Origin: Penicillium oxalicum
Taxonomy: Eukaryota; Ascomycota; Eurotiomycetes; Eurotiales; Aspergillaceae
Direction of reading: 5' to 3'
NCBI RefSeq assembly: GCF_001723175.1
Contig: NC_064651.1
Coordinates: forward strand, 2,046,001 to 2,110,000
DNA: 64,000 bases
Under the pieces are notes generated by a model. The model was not told the origin of the DNA. It made no database searches and saw only the letters and a list, made by a program, of their open reading frames with translations. Numbering within the stretch: the first letter of the stretch is position 1; the number at the start of each line of letters is the position of its first letter. This document shows positions 1 through 11,910 of this stretch, one piece after another. A program made the position numbers and the translations under genes.

Positions 1-723
1 GTCATCATCTACCATGGCCTGAGCCTTTTTTTAACTCCTACTTGATACAGAGTCCGGATTTAAAAAAAAAAAAAAAAAAAAAAAAAGCAACAACCTATCC
101 ATTCTTCTATTGCCAAAGGTTACTTTTGAGTCGCTTGACAAGTCAACAGACCCAACGGATGAGGCGGGAAGCGATCCTCCAGTCGGGGACCACGTGCGAA
201 GGCTTCGACCGCCGGAACGCGGGAGCGGGCAGAGAGCACTCTGAAACACCGCCCTTGTCCCACATTCGTGTTGCGTCTGCCCGACTATCGAGTCTCGAGT
301 CGAGCATGGAATGCCCCACTCGACCCGACTAGGTCCTACTCGAGCCTTTGAGGTGCACATAGCCAGGGTCGACGTTTATTTTTAAATAACAGGTTCGGCG
401 TAGTACGTCGTCCGGTCCTGGGTGATTCAGGTACATAGGCAACGTCGTTACGAGAGCCACACGAATTCACATCCCCGTCACTGTGTGAACGTGTGTCTTG
501 AAAGATTGACAGGACTGGAGGGCCTAGATCCGGGATGGCACTGTACCTGACAGTCCGTCCGTCGTACATATATGCATGCGGGGCGTGTCTGGATTGAGTA
601 TTCCATGGGCATCGTTCACTTGTGGCAGTGGTTCTATTTACAGCGACGGTAAGATGAAAGGGCGGATCGAGATCAGCTGGGCTCCAGCCTGGAAAGTCGA
701 GACACATTGTCGGAGAGCCGACA
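1..723. other. Intergenic, no gene recognised
   Basis: A 25-base A run lies at 62-86. The open frames on either strand here start at non-ATG codons or resemble no known family. The last part is probably 3' flank of the minus-strand lyase that ends at 724. Confidence 0.6.
62..86. repeat. Poly-A homopolymer (25 A)
   Basis: An uninterrupted A run read directly from the sequence. It lies in non-coding DNA. No flanking target-site duplication or retroelement body was seen, so I do not call a retroposed insertion. Confidence 0.95.
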
Positions 724-1721
724 TCACTTCTGCAAATCGACCCCTCCTGCAAAGGCGGCGCCGCCAGCCTCGGCATCCAACTTGACACTTTCATCCAGTC
801 CGCACACGCGGAAGAGCATCTGCGGAGTCAACTCGGGATCCAGCCCCGGTAGTCCCAGGCGCTTCAACTTCTCCAATCCCTCGCGCATCGCCGTCAAAGC
901 TGGCCCGATCGTCGCAAAGGGGAAGATAATCATCTTGAACCCGAGGTCCTTGGCCTCCTGCGCCGTGAGGGATGGAGTAGACCCGTGCTCCACCATATTC
1001 AGCAGCAAGGGCCACGGTGCCAGGTCCTGCACAACCTGGGCCGCCATCTCCCGCGAGGAGACGCCTTCAAGGAAGCCCATGTCCGCACCCGCATCACGCG
1101 CCGCACGTAGACGCGCCAGACTCTCGTCGTACCCGAGGGACTGTAACGCGTCGGTGCGCGCAATCACCACAATCTCGCTGCCGATGCGCTGACGTGCCTG
1201 CACCGCGGCGCGGATACGCGTGGTATATGTAGCGAGATCGACCAGTTGCTTGCCGCCGAGATGACCGCATCGCTTCGTTTGCACTTGATCTTCGATGTGG
1301 AAGCCCGCAACGCCGGCGCGGGCATATTGTTCCGTGGTCCGAGCCACCATGATCGGTCCGCCGTAGCCGGTGTCTGCGTCGGCGATGAGGGGAGTGCTGG
1401 GGGATAGATTGGCGATCATCTCAGCGTTGGCACGCATGTCATTGAGAGTGCAGATACCGAGATCTGCTTGGCCATGGACTGAGGCCGCGGTTCCTGCACC
1501 GGTCTAAGAAAAGAGAGAGAAGGAGACAAGATGTGAGTATTTGGTATTCGCTGCGCTGCGCTGCGGACCGTACAGGCCCTACTCACCATGTAAAGAGCAT
1601 CAAACCCAGCTCCGAGGGCCATGCGCGCCGACAAGCCATCGTACACACCAGGGGCGCACACAAACCCGTTGGGATCTTCCAGGACCTTTCGCAAATTGCT
1701 CGCACCGGAACCCAAGGACAT
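724..1721 (-). CDS. Isocitrate lyase/PEP mutase superfamily enzyme (2-methylisocitrate lyase or oxaloacetate hydrolase-like)
   Basis: Two exons (1587-1721 and 724-1503) joined by an 83-base GTGAGT...TAG intron give 304 residues. The TIM-barrel family is clear. A metal-binding DADTGYGG motif lies near residues 87-94, an ED pair at 116-117, and a KRCGH loop at 122-126 holds the catalytic cysteine of lyases in this superfamily. That cysteine favours C-C bond cleavage (methylisocitrate, dimethylmalate or oxaloacetate type) over phosphonate chemistry. The exact substrate cannot be read from sequence. The start is the ATG at 1721; the frame stays open further upstream but has no other ATG. There is no obvious targeting peptide, so a cytosolic enzyme is inferred. 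A Zn2Cys6 regulator lies just upstream on the same strand. Confidence 0.85.
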
Positions 1722-2450
1722 GATGACGTCTTCTGTTATAGTTATTCCACGGGCGAACAGTCTCGAGCAAAGGGGAGTGCTTGCAGGGAAAACTTTCAAG
1801 GGGTTGACTTGTCTCTCGCGATCGCAGATTCCAGTCGCAACGACTCATCCACTCTTTATAGCTCTCTCTCAACCTTGGGATTTGATACTTCCGTTACCAA
1901 TCATCTCCAGAAAAAAATTTCCTCTCCCTCTCTCGCGCTCTCTCTCGTCTCCATCGTTCTGCCCGCTCAACCCTTCGAGTACCCCCACCAATGATGTCTC
2001 ATCCGTCCTGAAGCGCTCTCCTCCCCCACCACAGTGCCACTGCCGGTGCCGATACCGGGATTTGACTCGATTATGTCATCGCGGATAACTCGGTGATTTC
2101 TCGCCGGCCGCTTCAACCCCAGATGTTGTGGCGAGCTGGATCGCCACATGGACCCAATCCAGGTGATGAGACTTGAAGTGAAGCAGGGTGCCAACGTGTG
2201 TATGGTGGCAGATGCCAGCCTCAAAATGGGTACTCAGAATAGTTTGTCAACGTATCATATTGAGCTAGACGACGGGGTTGAGACTCTCCCATTGCAGTGG
2301 CCAACATGCTTGATTGTTACCAATCGGGTCTATTCCAGATTCCAATGACAGCCTCTGTACGGCGAGCAGAATCCTAACCATCATTTCGACTGAAGTGCAC
2401 GTTCGTCGTCATTTGGCTTTGATGACTCGTGTTCGTATACTTCGATAAAT
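1722..2450. other. Intergenic between lyase and Zn2Cys6 gene
   Basis: This holds the lyase promoter, read on the minus strand, and the 3' flank of the transcription factor. A pyrimidine-rich stretch lies at about 1915-1985 on the plus strand. No supported gene; a 66-codon plus-strand frame at 2148-2348 has no recognisable similarity. Confidence 0.6.
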
Positions 2451-4470
2451 TTACCTCACTCGAGGCATGGCCTGCGGGGAGGGAAATGGAATCCCGGAGA
2501 TGACATGCGGGTTTTTGAAATGGGGATCTGTTGGAAGAGTCGATCTCGCCTTTCCCTTTTGCGACGCCTCGTGTTGTGGCGCCTTAGCAGGGCTTCCCGC
2601 TTGTGATTCCGTCGAGAGCTCAAAGGAGTTCATGTCATCTCTTAATGATCGACAAGGTATAGGCCACGGATTGATGGTTCGGGCATTCCAGCTGTTCGAA
2701 TACAGCCCGGCCAGACGGTAGCAGGTACTCAGGCCCCGGTCTCCAATCAACCGAAAGACTTGCTGGCACCATGAAAACTTTTCCCAGTGGCCTAGTCCAA
2801 TGTAGATTTTGATTGCGGCAACGATGGGGAACAGAAGCATCCCGATTTCAGAGGGTGCCCGGTAATTTTTGACGTAATATGGAACCATGCGGCAGACCTC
2901 ATCGGCGTAGAACTCCGTCAGGACCTCACCTTCAATTGGGATTGATTCGCCCGCGAAGGTTGACGCACTCGCAGTGGGGGGACACTCGGGTCGACTCAAG
3001 TCGCGGGCTTTCTCGATCAAAGGCTGCACGGTCGCGAGGGCAGTGAAGTAGTAGTGATGCACTCTGGCGGTGTCATGCGATGAGAAGCGGTATCCGTGAC
3101 CAAACAGTCTCTTCGATGGCGGTAGGGTGTCGGTCTTGCAGTCCTCAAGGCCGCAAATGAACAAGCTTCGGGAATCCACATATTGCTTGTACCATGAACA
3201 GATTCTCTCCTTTTGCTTGAGACAAGCTTGCAGCAGCTTCTCCCATTCCTCGCTGTCGGAAAATGCGGTCCGATTAAGCATGGCTGAGAGAGGTCCAAAC
3301 TCTGCAAAAATTGCGAACAGTTCCAACACAGGGGTCGAGTTTGCGCCGCTCAAGCAGGTGAGGTGTTGGTATTCATCGTCTGTAATATTGACACCCGTCG
3401 TCGCAATGACCTGGTACGATTTAGAAGTGCGCTTCACAAGCAGTATCAAGCCTAGCGGGTATTCAAGATCCAGGAAGAACTTGAGACCCGAATGCTTACC
3501 AGACGCATTTTCTGATGCCGGTCATAGATGGCATCCAGAAGCGGGTTTCGCGGTAGTGAATCGCGGTAACAACGCAGGATTGCACTTGTGCCTTGAGTAT
3601 GCGCGAGAAAAGCGCGAAGATCAAAGGCACAGCAGTACGACTGGGTAATCTCTGTTAGAAAGAAAAGGTCCCACAAACTTATATATTCATCCACTCGAGA
3701 ACGCAGAATCTCGCACCTCTAGATCTTGGAAAATGACCGTGGTATAGATGGTATCGGCATCACACAAATTTCGGCCAACTTTGTGGTTCACGTTCCGCAC
3801 TGCGGTGCTGTAGAGGTTCAGCCCATATCGAAACATGTCTTTATCGTTATTCATCCGACCCAGGTGCAAGCAAGACATTGCTGATAACGCTCGGTCAAGA
3901 GTACCGGATTTGTTAGGAAGTTGAGCAAAGCTATAGATTAAGTACTGCCACAGATTGAGTGAGGAAACCTGCTGCTGGGAACCGAAAAAGAGACTTGCAA
4001 AGGAGCTGAAGATTTGTTCGCGCGCCATCGACCTGGGACTGCACACGGTTCTTGGGCCTCCGGCGTCGGAAATCGTGGTCTGAGCCGCCTGCTGGACTGA
4101 CCTTGCACCCGGTCCATGGATGAAAGTATCATGTGTTTTTTGCTCTGCATGCTGGAGTCGAAAATCGTCGATGGGAATGGCTTTCTTCACTCCATAATGA
4201 TTCACGGATGGGTGGTGAATATAGATGCGAGTTTTGACGTACCCCGGGCACTGGACCCCACGCTTGATGCATCGCGCGCACTCTGGTTCTTGTTCATCGC
4301 ACTTCAAACCAATTCTGATTAGAGAGGGGTCTCGAGCGTGAAGAGAGCATGTATATCAAAAGAAAAACAAAGTAAAACACAACACATCTCGAGAGTGTCA
4401 CCGATCCGACCTTGACTTTTCGTTTCCGACACGCCATGCACCCTTTCGAGTGCCAAGGAGTGCCACCCAT
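2451..4470 (-). CDS. Zn2Cys6 fungal-specific transcription factor
   Basis: Four exons are proposed (4411-4470, 3717-4301, 3500-3649, 2451-3410), giving about 584 residues. The binuclear zinc cluster has perfect spacing, C11-x2-C14-x6-C21-x6-C28-x2-C31-x6-C38, with the basic RKRKVK stretch between the second and third cysteines. It is assembled across intron 1, a common place for an intron in this family. The remainder is a helical fungal-specific regulatory region with no catalytic motif. It should be a nuclear DNA-binding regulator; the target genes are unknown. It sits upstream of and co-oriented with the isocitrate lyase-family gene, so local regulation of that gene is possible but only inferred. 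Introns 2 and 3 were placed from splice sites plus frame, and junctions could move by a few codons. Confidence 0.82.
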
Positions 4471-5458
4471 CTCTGCCAGTGGTGCAGTTTTGGAATCAAA
4501 TCATTCCCCGCGGACAGGTTCAATTCGGTCGAGACGTGTTCACGTCTGAAGGACAAGGTCGATGGAAGTATGGGGTGAGGAAAGAAATCACAGGCACCGT
4601 GCGTTATCCACTTCCGATCTGGTCTCCTAAGCGTCTTTTGGTCCTCGGAGACTTCACGGGCTCTTGCATTAGTGGGCCAAGCGATGTAACGTGAAGGCCA
4701 GCCTTCTCGATCCTGACTCGTCCTCCACCCGCCGTCACGGGAGCTTAGTTCCTCCGCCGCTGCGTGTTGGTCACGACCGAGTACCTAGATGGGCAAGTCG
4801 GCCTCGCCTATCACCAGTGGCGTCCAGGTATGCATCTGGATCTGCGATGATGTTGGATGTTGCATTCAACTCGGAAAAAAACAAGAAACAAAAAAGAAAG
4901 AAAGAAAGAAAGAAAAGACCAGGCTTTGGCTAATCACACCAGTGTTCGCACAAGACGTGAACATGGGTATATAGGCATCCATGAATTGGGACTAGAGCGA
5001 ATAATCTACTTGTTGTCCAAAGCCCCCCAGCCGAATCCACATAGTCATACGCAGTGTTCAACTATGGCCCAGGACCTACTCACCTAGTACGGTACTCACT
5101 AGTCACTCTTCAACTCCGCACCGAGTCAGCACATATGCGTAAACGAAAGTCACGATGGAATGTCAACCCACAAGGCGCAGCGGAATCCACCCGCCCAAGC
5201 TCGCGCCCGGGCCACGGCAGATCGTCTTAGTCATCTTCGTGAGGTCGGGGTCCAATGCCCGATCCCGCATGATCAACCGACATTTCTCATCTTCAAGTCT
5301 TTATGCTTCACCCCCAGAGATACAATTGACTCGAACCTTTGTGACATGAACCGAATGCCCCACAGCTAGTGTGCTCCGATTCTGCAGCGCTCTTCATCCC
5401 CCTTCTCATCCATCCGAGCCATCTTCCCCCCGCCCTCTTCTTGATCCCTCCGCCATCG
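4471..5458. promoter_or_regulatory. Divergent intergenic region, Zn2Cys6 gene / histone deacetylase gene
   Basis: About 1 kb separates the two divergent start codons, so it must hold both promoters. An AAAG tetranucleotide tract lies at 4891-4917. I could not identify a specific operator. Short open frames here have no recognisable similarity. Confidence 0.55.
4891..4917. repeat. (AAAG)n microsatellite
   Basis: About six tandem AAAG units with A-rich flanks, in the divergent promoter region. Confidence 0.9.
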
Positions 5459-6973
5459 ATGGCGCGTTCAGCGATTGTTCAAGAATATGATGCGCCGTCC
5501 ACAACGTTGAGCCTGGACCAAAAGTCCGCCCACGAACGCCAGCTCTATCAAGTTCCGCGCCCCAAGGGCTATCGTGTCTCATGGCACGCCAACCCCGCCG
5601 TGGAAGCGCACCATTTCGGCCAGTCACATCCCATGAAACCATGGCGACTCACCTTGACAAAACAGCTGGTCATGGCATATGGGATGCACCACGCCATGGA
5701 TCTGTACCTGGCAAGGGCAGCGACCTATGAAGAGATGGCCGAGTTCCACGAGGGGGATTATCTGGACTTTCTGCGCCAGGTGATGCCGGGCGATATGGAA
5801 CGCGCCGAGCAAAGCGAGAACGTGGTGCGCTTCAACTTTGGAGACGACTGTCCCATTTTCGACGGTCTTTACAACTACTGCCCCCTATACGCCGGAGGTA
5901 CGGTTGATGCTGCGCGCAAATTGTGCAATGACCAGGCCGAAATCGCCATCAACTGGTCGGGTGGTCTGCACCACGCGAAGAAGGCAGAAGCCAGTGGATT
6001 CTGCTACGTCAATGATATCGTCCTGGGCATTCTCCAATTACTGCGCCAACATCCTCGAGTGATGTACATTGACATTGATGTCCATCACGGTGATGGCGTC
6101 GAGCAAGCGTTCTGGTCCACCGATCGCGTTTTGACGGTCTCGTTCCACAAATATGACAAGGACAATTTCTTCCCCGGAACGGGAGCGCTTGACGACACAG
6201 GTCCTACACATCCCCTCAACCCTGGAGCACACCATTCCATCAACGTCCCTCTGAACGACGGTATAGACGACGAATCCTATATCCAGCTCTACCATGACGT
6301 GATCGGTGCCTGCGTGGAGACATACCATCCCGGCGCAATCGTGCTCCAGTGTGGAGCCGACTCCCTAGGCTGTGACCGCCTGGGATGTTTCAATCTGAAC
6401 GTGCGCGCACACGGCGCCTGCGTCGCATTCACCAAGACCTTTGGCCTGCCCCTCCTCGTCGTCGGGGGCGGCGGCTACACTCCGCGAAACGTCTCTCGTG
6501 CCTGGGCCCACGAGACCTCAATTCTCCTCGAAGCCGATACCCTCCTCGATTCCACCATTCCCGAGTCAGTCGCCTTCCGCACCCACTTTGGACCAGACTA
6601 TTCCCTGTTCCCACCCTTATCCGAGATTCGCAAGCTGGAAAATAAGAATTCCAAGCCCTATCTTGCCGGGCTGGTCGAGGCTGTGCATGAGCAGTTGCGG
6701 TATATCAAGGGTGCCCCAAGCGTACAGATGAGCTTCATCCCCCCCGACATTCTTGGTCTCCGTGAGGAGACCGAAAAGGAAATCGAAGAGGAGACGGCCA
6801 TGATGGAAGAAGAGCGCGAAGAACACTTTGGCGGAGGCTTTGCTGCCACCGCTGCGGCCGCGGGAGGGGCCGATTTCGCAGGGACCCCTGGCTCGGCCGG
6901 TTCCATTGCCCGTGGCAATCGTCGACGGGAGCTGGAGCGAGGAGCTGGTTCTCGGGGCGAGTTATACTCATAG
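5459..6973 (+). CDS. hosA: Class I (RPD3-type) histone deacetylase, Hos2/HosA-like
   Basis: A single exon of 504 residues starting at the ATG at 5459; upstream in-frame sequence has only a GTG. The zinc-dependent deacetylase domain fills residues 40-420. It shows HPMKPWR at the rim, the catalytic HHAKKAEASGFCYVND block near residue 170, the metal-binding IDVHHGDGVEQAF near 205, and GGGGYTPRNVSRAW further on. The WHANPAVEAHHFGQSHPMKP start of the domain matches my recollection of the Hos2/HosA branch better than RpdA. It would remove acetyl groups from histone tails in the nucleus as part of a Set3-type complex (family knowledge). The tail is acidic (glutamate-rich) and then Ala/Gly-rich. It is convergent with the OSBP gene downstream. 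Confidence 0.93.
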   Translation: MARSAIVQEYDAPSTTLSLDQKSAHERQLYQVPRPKGYRVSWHANPAVEAHHFGQSHPMKPWRLTLTKQLVMAYGMHHAMDLYLARAATYEEMAEFHEGDYLDFLRQVMPGDMERAEQSENVVRFNFGDDCPIFDGLYNYCPLYAGGTVDAARKLCNDQAEIAINWSGGLHHAKKAEASGFCYVNDIVLGILQLLRQHPRVMYIDIDVHHGDGVEQAFWSTDRVLTVSFHKYDKDNFFPGTGALDDTGPTHPLNPGAHHSINVPLNDGIDDESYIQLYHDVIGACVETYHPGAIVLQCGADSLGCDRLGCFNLNVRAHGACVAFTKTFGLPLLVVGGGGYTPRNVSRAWAHETSILLEADTLLDSTIPESVAFRTHFGPDYSLFPPLSEIRKLENKNSKPYLAGLVEAVHEQLRYIKGAPSVQMSFIPPDILGLREETEKEIEEETAMMEEEREEHFGGGFAATAAAAGGADFAGTPGSAGSIARGNRRRELERGAGSRGELYS

Positions 6974-8095
6974 CGTGTGCAAAGATGGCCTTTTCTCTAT
7001 TGCTCATGGCTTTTTATCTGTCCCTTGTTCGGTTGACTCGCGACGGTGTTCAGGTTTGAAAATGGTGGGGGTTGTGGAGCTCCGGTGTTCTTCTTCTTGG
7101 TCATTTTCTCCATTGTGTTTTCGGGTGGTGCACTGGTGACTGTCTCGTTTATCGTGTTGCGGACACAAATGGTCCGTTTGTTTGATCATCACGGTGGTGC
7201 TTTTGGGTGGTCGTGCTCGATTTCCTCTTTTGTTTTCTCTCTCTCTCTTTCCCTCCCTCTCTCTCCCTGGGATTTTTTGGAATTTTGTGATTTAGTGATA
7301 TACCCTACATACCCACCTGATGCACATATTGAAAGGATATCTCAACCATGCCAGCAGGTCCTGGTTCCAGGCAGTGAGAGCGTAGTGCTCCCAGGCCAGA
7401 GTACTAAGTTAAGGCCGGGGCTTGTTGCATTTTCATGTTAATTTCCAGAACCACACTCTAGAGCGTCCAAGGCTGCGGTTACTGTCTATGACTACTTCCG
7501 GGCATGGAATTAAAAAATTGACCCTCCAAAAAAGCCCACCATGTAATTTGCGCAAGACCATCCGAAAACACAAACATTAGTATTCTCTGCATTATGTGAC
7601 CTGCGGAACATTGCGTCTTCGATATTAATTGTATTTCAGGAATTGGTCTTATGTTCTTGATTTATGACAGGGTTCGGAGATGGTATTTCTGACCACCTTC
7701 ACGGTCAGGCTCTCAACTGGCGTCAAGCACGCTGTGCGGAGTACCGAAAGATGGAGAAGGAGATTCGTGATGCTCGAGATGACCGGGGTCGAGGACGTTG
7801 TGGGGCGTATCATCGTCGTGCATGTACCGCGACCTTTGAGGGGCAAAAATCAAAAGGAACGAGCATCTCGCTCAGGGTTGTTTTGAGGGGTTCATTTTTG
7901 AAATTTTGAATTTTGTAGGAGATCTTCGACTCGCGGATGAGTCGAGATATCGCAACATGGGGGGTTTCCAGCGACCCAAAAGGGGCCCACTTGAGTGTAC
8001 GAGAGTGTTCAACCCTTGATTATGGGACTGGGGTATATTTTGTCTGTTCTCATTTCGATTTGCGTCGTCGCAGTGTCTTGTTCTCCCGTGCGCTA
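6974..8095. other. Convergent intergenic region, HDAC / OSBP
   Basis: 3' flanks of two convergent genes. Pyrimidine-rich CT tracts lie at about 7230-7268. A plus-strand ATG frame at 7664-7909 (81 codons) has no recognisable domain and is not called. Confidence 0.6.
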
Positions 8096-10210
8096 TTATT
8101 CATGGGCGTCCACAAACTTCTCAACCTGGTGAGTCTCGGTGTCCACCCGTTGCACAACCGCGGGTGCAGCAGGACTGATTTCTGTAGATGTTCCCACGGT
8201 GGGCAGTGGAGCGGCTGCATTTGGGGGTTGAGCGGCTACATCCTGTCGAGCTGGCGCCTGGGGCACCGATTCGGAGGGCTCGGATGTGCGTGGCGGAATC
8301 TGGAACTGGCTGGGGTCCGTTTGGCCTTCGACAATCGGTGCGATGGCCAGGATTTGCTTCGTGGCAAGTTGCGGGTCGTGAGCCACGCTGTATCAGATTG
8401 TCAGATATTAAGAGATCTGAGAGCGGGGGTTCGTCCGCTCAAATGGCATGACACAATGTAGGACACATACACTTCGGCATTGATAATCCAATCCAGGTCC
8501 TCTTCACCCTCGTCACGACCTCCTGGACCGCCTTCCACGTGGCGGAACAATCGCGGCCGCCACTCTACACCGTCGTCGGCACGCATGGCTGCTTCCTCCC
8601 GTTGCCGGTCTTCAATTTTGGTCTTCTCATCCGTTGCAGCGGCGTGGTTTTGCGCGATGATCGCCTTGACCGTGGGCTCCCACAGCCGCTGAGATTCACG
8701 TTCCGACTGCTCGGCAATGGGACGCGCACGAGGTTTGGCGTGCTTTGCGTGAGTAGCGTCGAACAGAACTTCTTTGTGATGGGTCTGTTTACGATGACAT
8801 CATCAGTATTGTATGGGGAGCCAAGGGGCCGCGAGAAAATGCCGACTCACGTGGACATCCTTGATGTGCATCTCGCCGTTCCAAAAGCCAGACAACTCAT
8901 ACAAGACCTCCCCAGTTTGCTCATTCTTGATCACGCCGCCGATGGCATTATATGTGCCAGAGAAGTAACCTTTGGTCTTGAATTCAATGTCGGCCACGAG
9001 GTGGTTCTCCGGGCACCGCACATAACTGTGATCGCCAAGCTCGTACTTCATTTTGCCAAACAGGATACCACGCGCGTACATGTTGGGCTGAGTCACAATA
9101 CTAGCCAATAAGGTTTAGTCAGTCTGTGTGCCGACGCCAGCTGTGCAAACATACGGCATGCTCATGGGCTATGGACCTCAAGAGGGCAACCTACTATCGC
9201 TCGCCTTTCTCTCTGTCCTGGCCTCGATTCAACAGTCGAAGGATTGCGATACCTTCCATCATGCTAGCTGCGGAGTTCCCCAAAAACTTGCTGCGCGGCT
9301 TCAAGGTACCGTCGATTCGAATGTGATGTTCGGGAGCCATGAAAAAGTAGCTGGACTTGGGTGGATGGTGCGAGGTCTGCTCAGAGATATAGTACCCGCG
9401 CGTGTTGTCGGGGTAGTCCCAGTAGCAAGTGAACGTTTCCCCCAGCACTGGGTTCAGCGGCTTCTTAACACCTCTACAATGCGGGCCCCGTAGACGCCTG
9501 TCAGCAGACTTTCACCAAAAAAAAATCGAGTGGATCCGAATGGGAAGGTATACTCGAGCACTGGAAATTTGCCGAGGACAAGCAAAGGAGAAGAAGACGA
9601 CCTACGGCGGTTTGATATGCCATCCACTCAGGTAGAACTTCACCACGGACACAAAGCGTTCGACTGGGTCGTCAATTTCAGACATTGGCAGCAATGTTTC
9701 AGGATGCGCCATGAAGCTATACGAGTCATCACGTTAGTACCGACATGTTTTGCTGTCTCTCTTTGCGGAGCAAAGGCCATCCCGCGCCAATCTGGCAAGT
9801 TTGCAGAAACCGCGGCCCACACGTACTTTGTAATGCGCTCGAGCATTGATCGCGGTTCCAGGATGAAGGTGGGCAGGACCACTCGGCTCAAGTCGGCACC
9901 TGGTCGAAGCTGGGAAATGATATGCGAGAGCACTACAAAGTCGTGTCAGCAGCGATTCCATGCCTTCCGACCCTGGGCCCTCTGTGTTTCTTCCCGCCCT
10001 GACATTTCCCGGGACATCCTAACATTGCCCTGTTCCGGCTCAACGATTTCTTCATCTCCACTGGCGGGAGACTGCTCCCTTGACGACCGGCCTGCGCAGA
10101 AATGGTGTAAGCTCACAAGACTTCGCTGCAGCAAGTTTTCTTCCGGTTCCCAAAGATGCAACACCGCACGTACTGGTCAAAGAGGAGCGGCGGAGATGTG
10201 GCACCGGCAT
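8096..10210 (-). CDS. Oxysterol-binding protein-related lipid transfer protein (Kes1/Osh4-like)
   Basis: Eight exons: 10174-10210, 10091 to about 10029, 9827-9932, 9606-9716, 9195-9473, 8851-9100, 8471-8784 and 8096-8387, giving about 483 residues. The ORP signature EQTSHHPP is present, followed by [17 protein letters not shown] and the GYFSGTYN strand. There is no PH domain, so it belongs to the short Kes1/Osh4 group, which exchanges sterol and PI4P between membranes. The C-terminus after about residue 380 is Pro/Ala-rich and low-complexity. All junctions except one keep frame with consensus sites. The exon 2/3 junction (about 9932/10029) has no canonical GT donor in frame: either a GC donor is used or one base is missing (see findings). 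Confidence 0.88.
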
Positions 10211-11910
10211 GGTTGGCAGGAGGATAGGCGGGAGTGGAGCAGACTTTCTCTCTCTCTCTCTCTTTGTCTCTTCTCTCTGGCCGTCTTTCAGTGCGGGGGG
10301 GAACTGGAAGTGACTTTCAGCGCGACAGCATGTAGCGGGACAGAATACGCAAGGGAGGATGCGGGGTGTGGATGGTCGCCTAAATGATGGGCAAATGTGA
10401 ATTGGAGCCTGACGGGGCAGAAGCACAGAAGATCGAAAGAAAATGAGAGGCGGTGGAAAGATATCAGGAGGTGGGAGAGTGAGGGAAAAAAAAAGCGGAG
10501 GAGAAAGATGGCAGTCGAGCGAGCTAGACAAGTCGGTGACTGCAACTATTGGACTGCCGGTGGGTGGACTGGGCGGGACTTGGAGGGGCTGACGGCAGCT
10601 CGTCATCCGGCGACGAAGATCGGACCGGGGGAGGTGGAGAAGGTGATGATATACGACTGAAAACCGTCCACTGTGGTGCTGCGATGATCCATTCCGATAT
10701 ATGATTTCTTGTCTCTCATAGGCTGTCCCCATTTTACTGAGGATAGCTCTTCTCTATACAGCATTAATCCTAACACAACCAACTTGTGACCCCCCCATGG
10801 TTCCACATCGCACTCGATACCTCCGGATGCGCACTTGCGCCAGCATCCTTCAGTTAGGCAAAAATCTGTCGCTCTAGGGTATTTCCATGGCGTGGGGATT
10901 CTCAACAAGGAAGACAATAGAATATCTCAAGTAGAGTTTCTCATGGGTCTAATTTGCGTCAGCCGAGTCCATCAAGAGCTGATACACACACGGGGACATG
11001 TACTGCTCAACCTCTGAATGAATCTACATGCAATAGCTGGGCCATCCATGCTACTGCCCTCGTCACTGATGCTGATGCATATGGGATAAACTATGCAAAT
11101 TTGTAGTTACTAGTCATGGTATGCACCATGTACCTACCTAATTTATATCCTAATGCACACAGACTGCAAACTTGTAAAATGCTCCATTGTATAGTGAGGT
11201 ACGTGGAGCCGGCCGGAGTCAGTTGGACAATGACGTCAAGCCACACGCCGGCGTTTAGAGCCTCTCTGGGCCTGAAGTAGACACCTGACCGGAACTAAGT
11301 TTTGGCGAAGCATGAATCCAATGACCGGCCAGGCTAGCGCTGCATACTAAAGTTTAGTAGGATGATACTATGACTAAGGAATAATATAGACTGTATCTTT
11401 CGCTCGCCTCTCTTGAGGCCTTATTTTCCCTCCAATCTCTTTCTTTTAGAAGTGCGATCTTGATTTAATTTTAATATCACAGGTCAGAAGTCAATACTGA
11501 ATGCTAATACGAATACGTTTGAGGCGGGGCATCGCCGGAGCGGTATAGAGAGGGGGGCCTTCATTCGGCCAGGTGCGTGAAACTAGTACCGAACGGTGTC
11601 TAGGTACAGTATGAAGTTCTAGTTCTGGTTAGAAGAGACGATACTCGTGGAGTTTATCTCTTCAACTGACAGAACCTGTTGAGGGTCCAGAAATAGTGAC
11701 TGTGAGGACGCGAAGGGGCAATAATGTTCTGGATCTTATTTTGGATCTTACCATGTCAGAAAGGACAGGAAGAGGACTGTTCGAGGGCTTTAAAGTCATC
11801 ATATCTGCGTTTGAAATATGAAAACACACCTGGCTGTAACTTCTTATGCATGTATATCAAAGACCATTGAATCTTTCAGTGAATGAGTGCCTCGATTTTT
11901 CCTCGGGGGC
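10211..11910. other. Intergenic, upstream of OSBP
   Basis: Gene-free. It holds the OSBP promoter, a CT dinucleotide run at about 10247-10262, and a perfect palindromic CRE-like TGACGTCA at 11231-11238 about 1 kb from the OSBP start. The stretch from 11040 to 11880 looks AT-richer and non-coding. No other feature seen. Confidence 0.6.

Noticed and set aside
7664..7909. 81-codon ATG frame between the histone deacetylase and OSBP genes
   Set aside because: No recognisable domain; a TTATGACAG just before it could even be an intron end. Evidence is too weak to call a gene.
11231..11238. Palindromic TGACGTCA (CRE-like)
   Set aside because: The match is exact, but a single 8-base motif about 1 kb from the nearest start is not enough to call a regulatory site.
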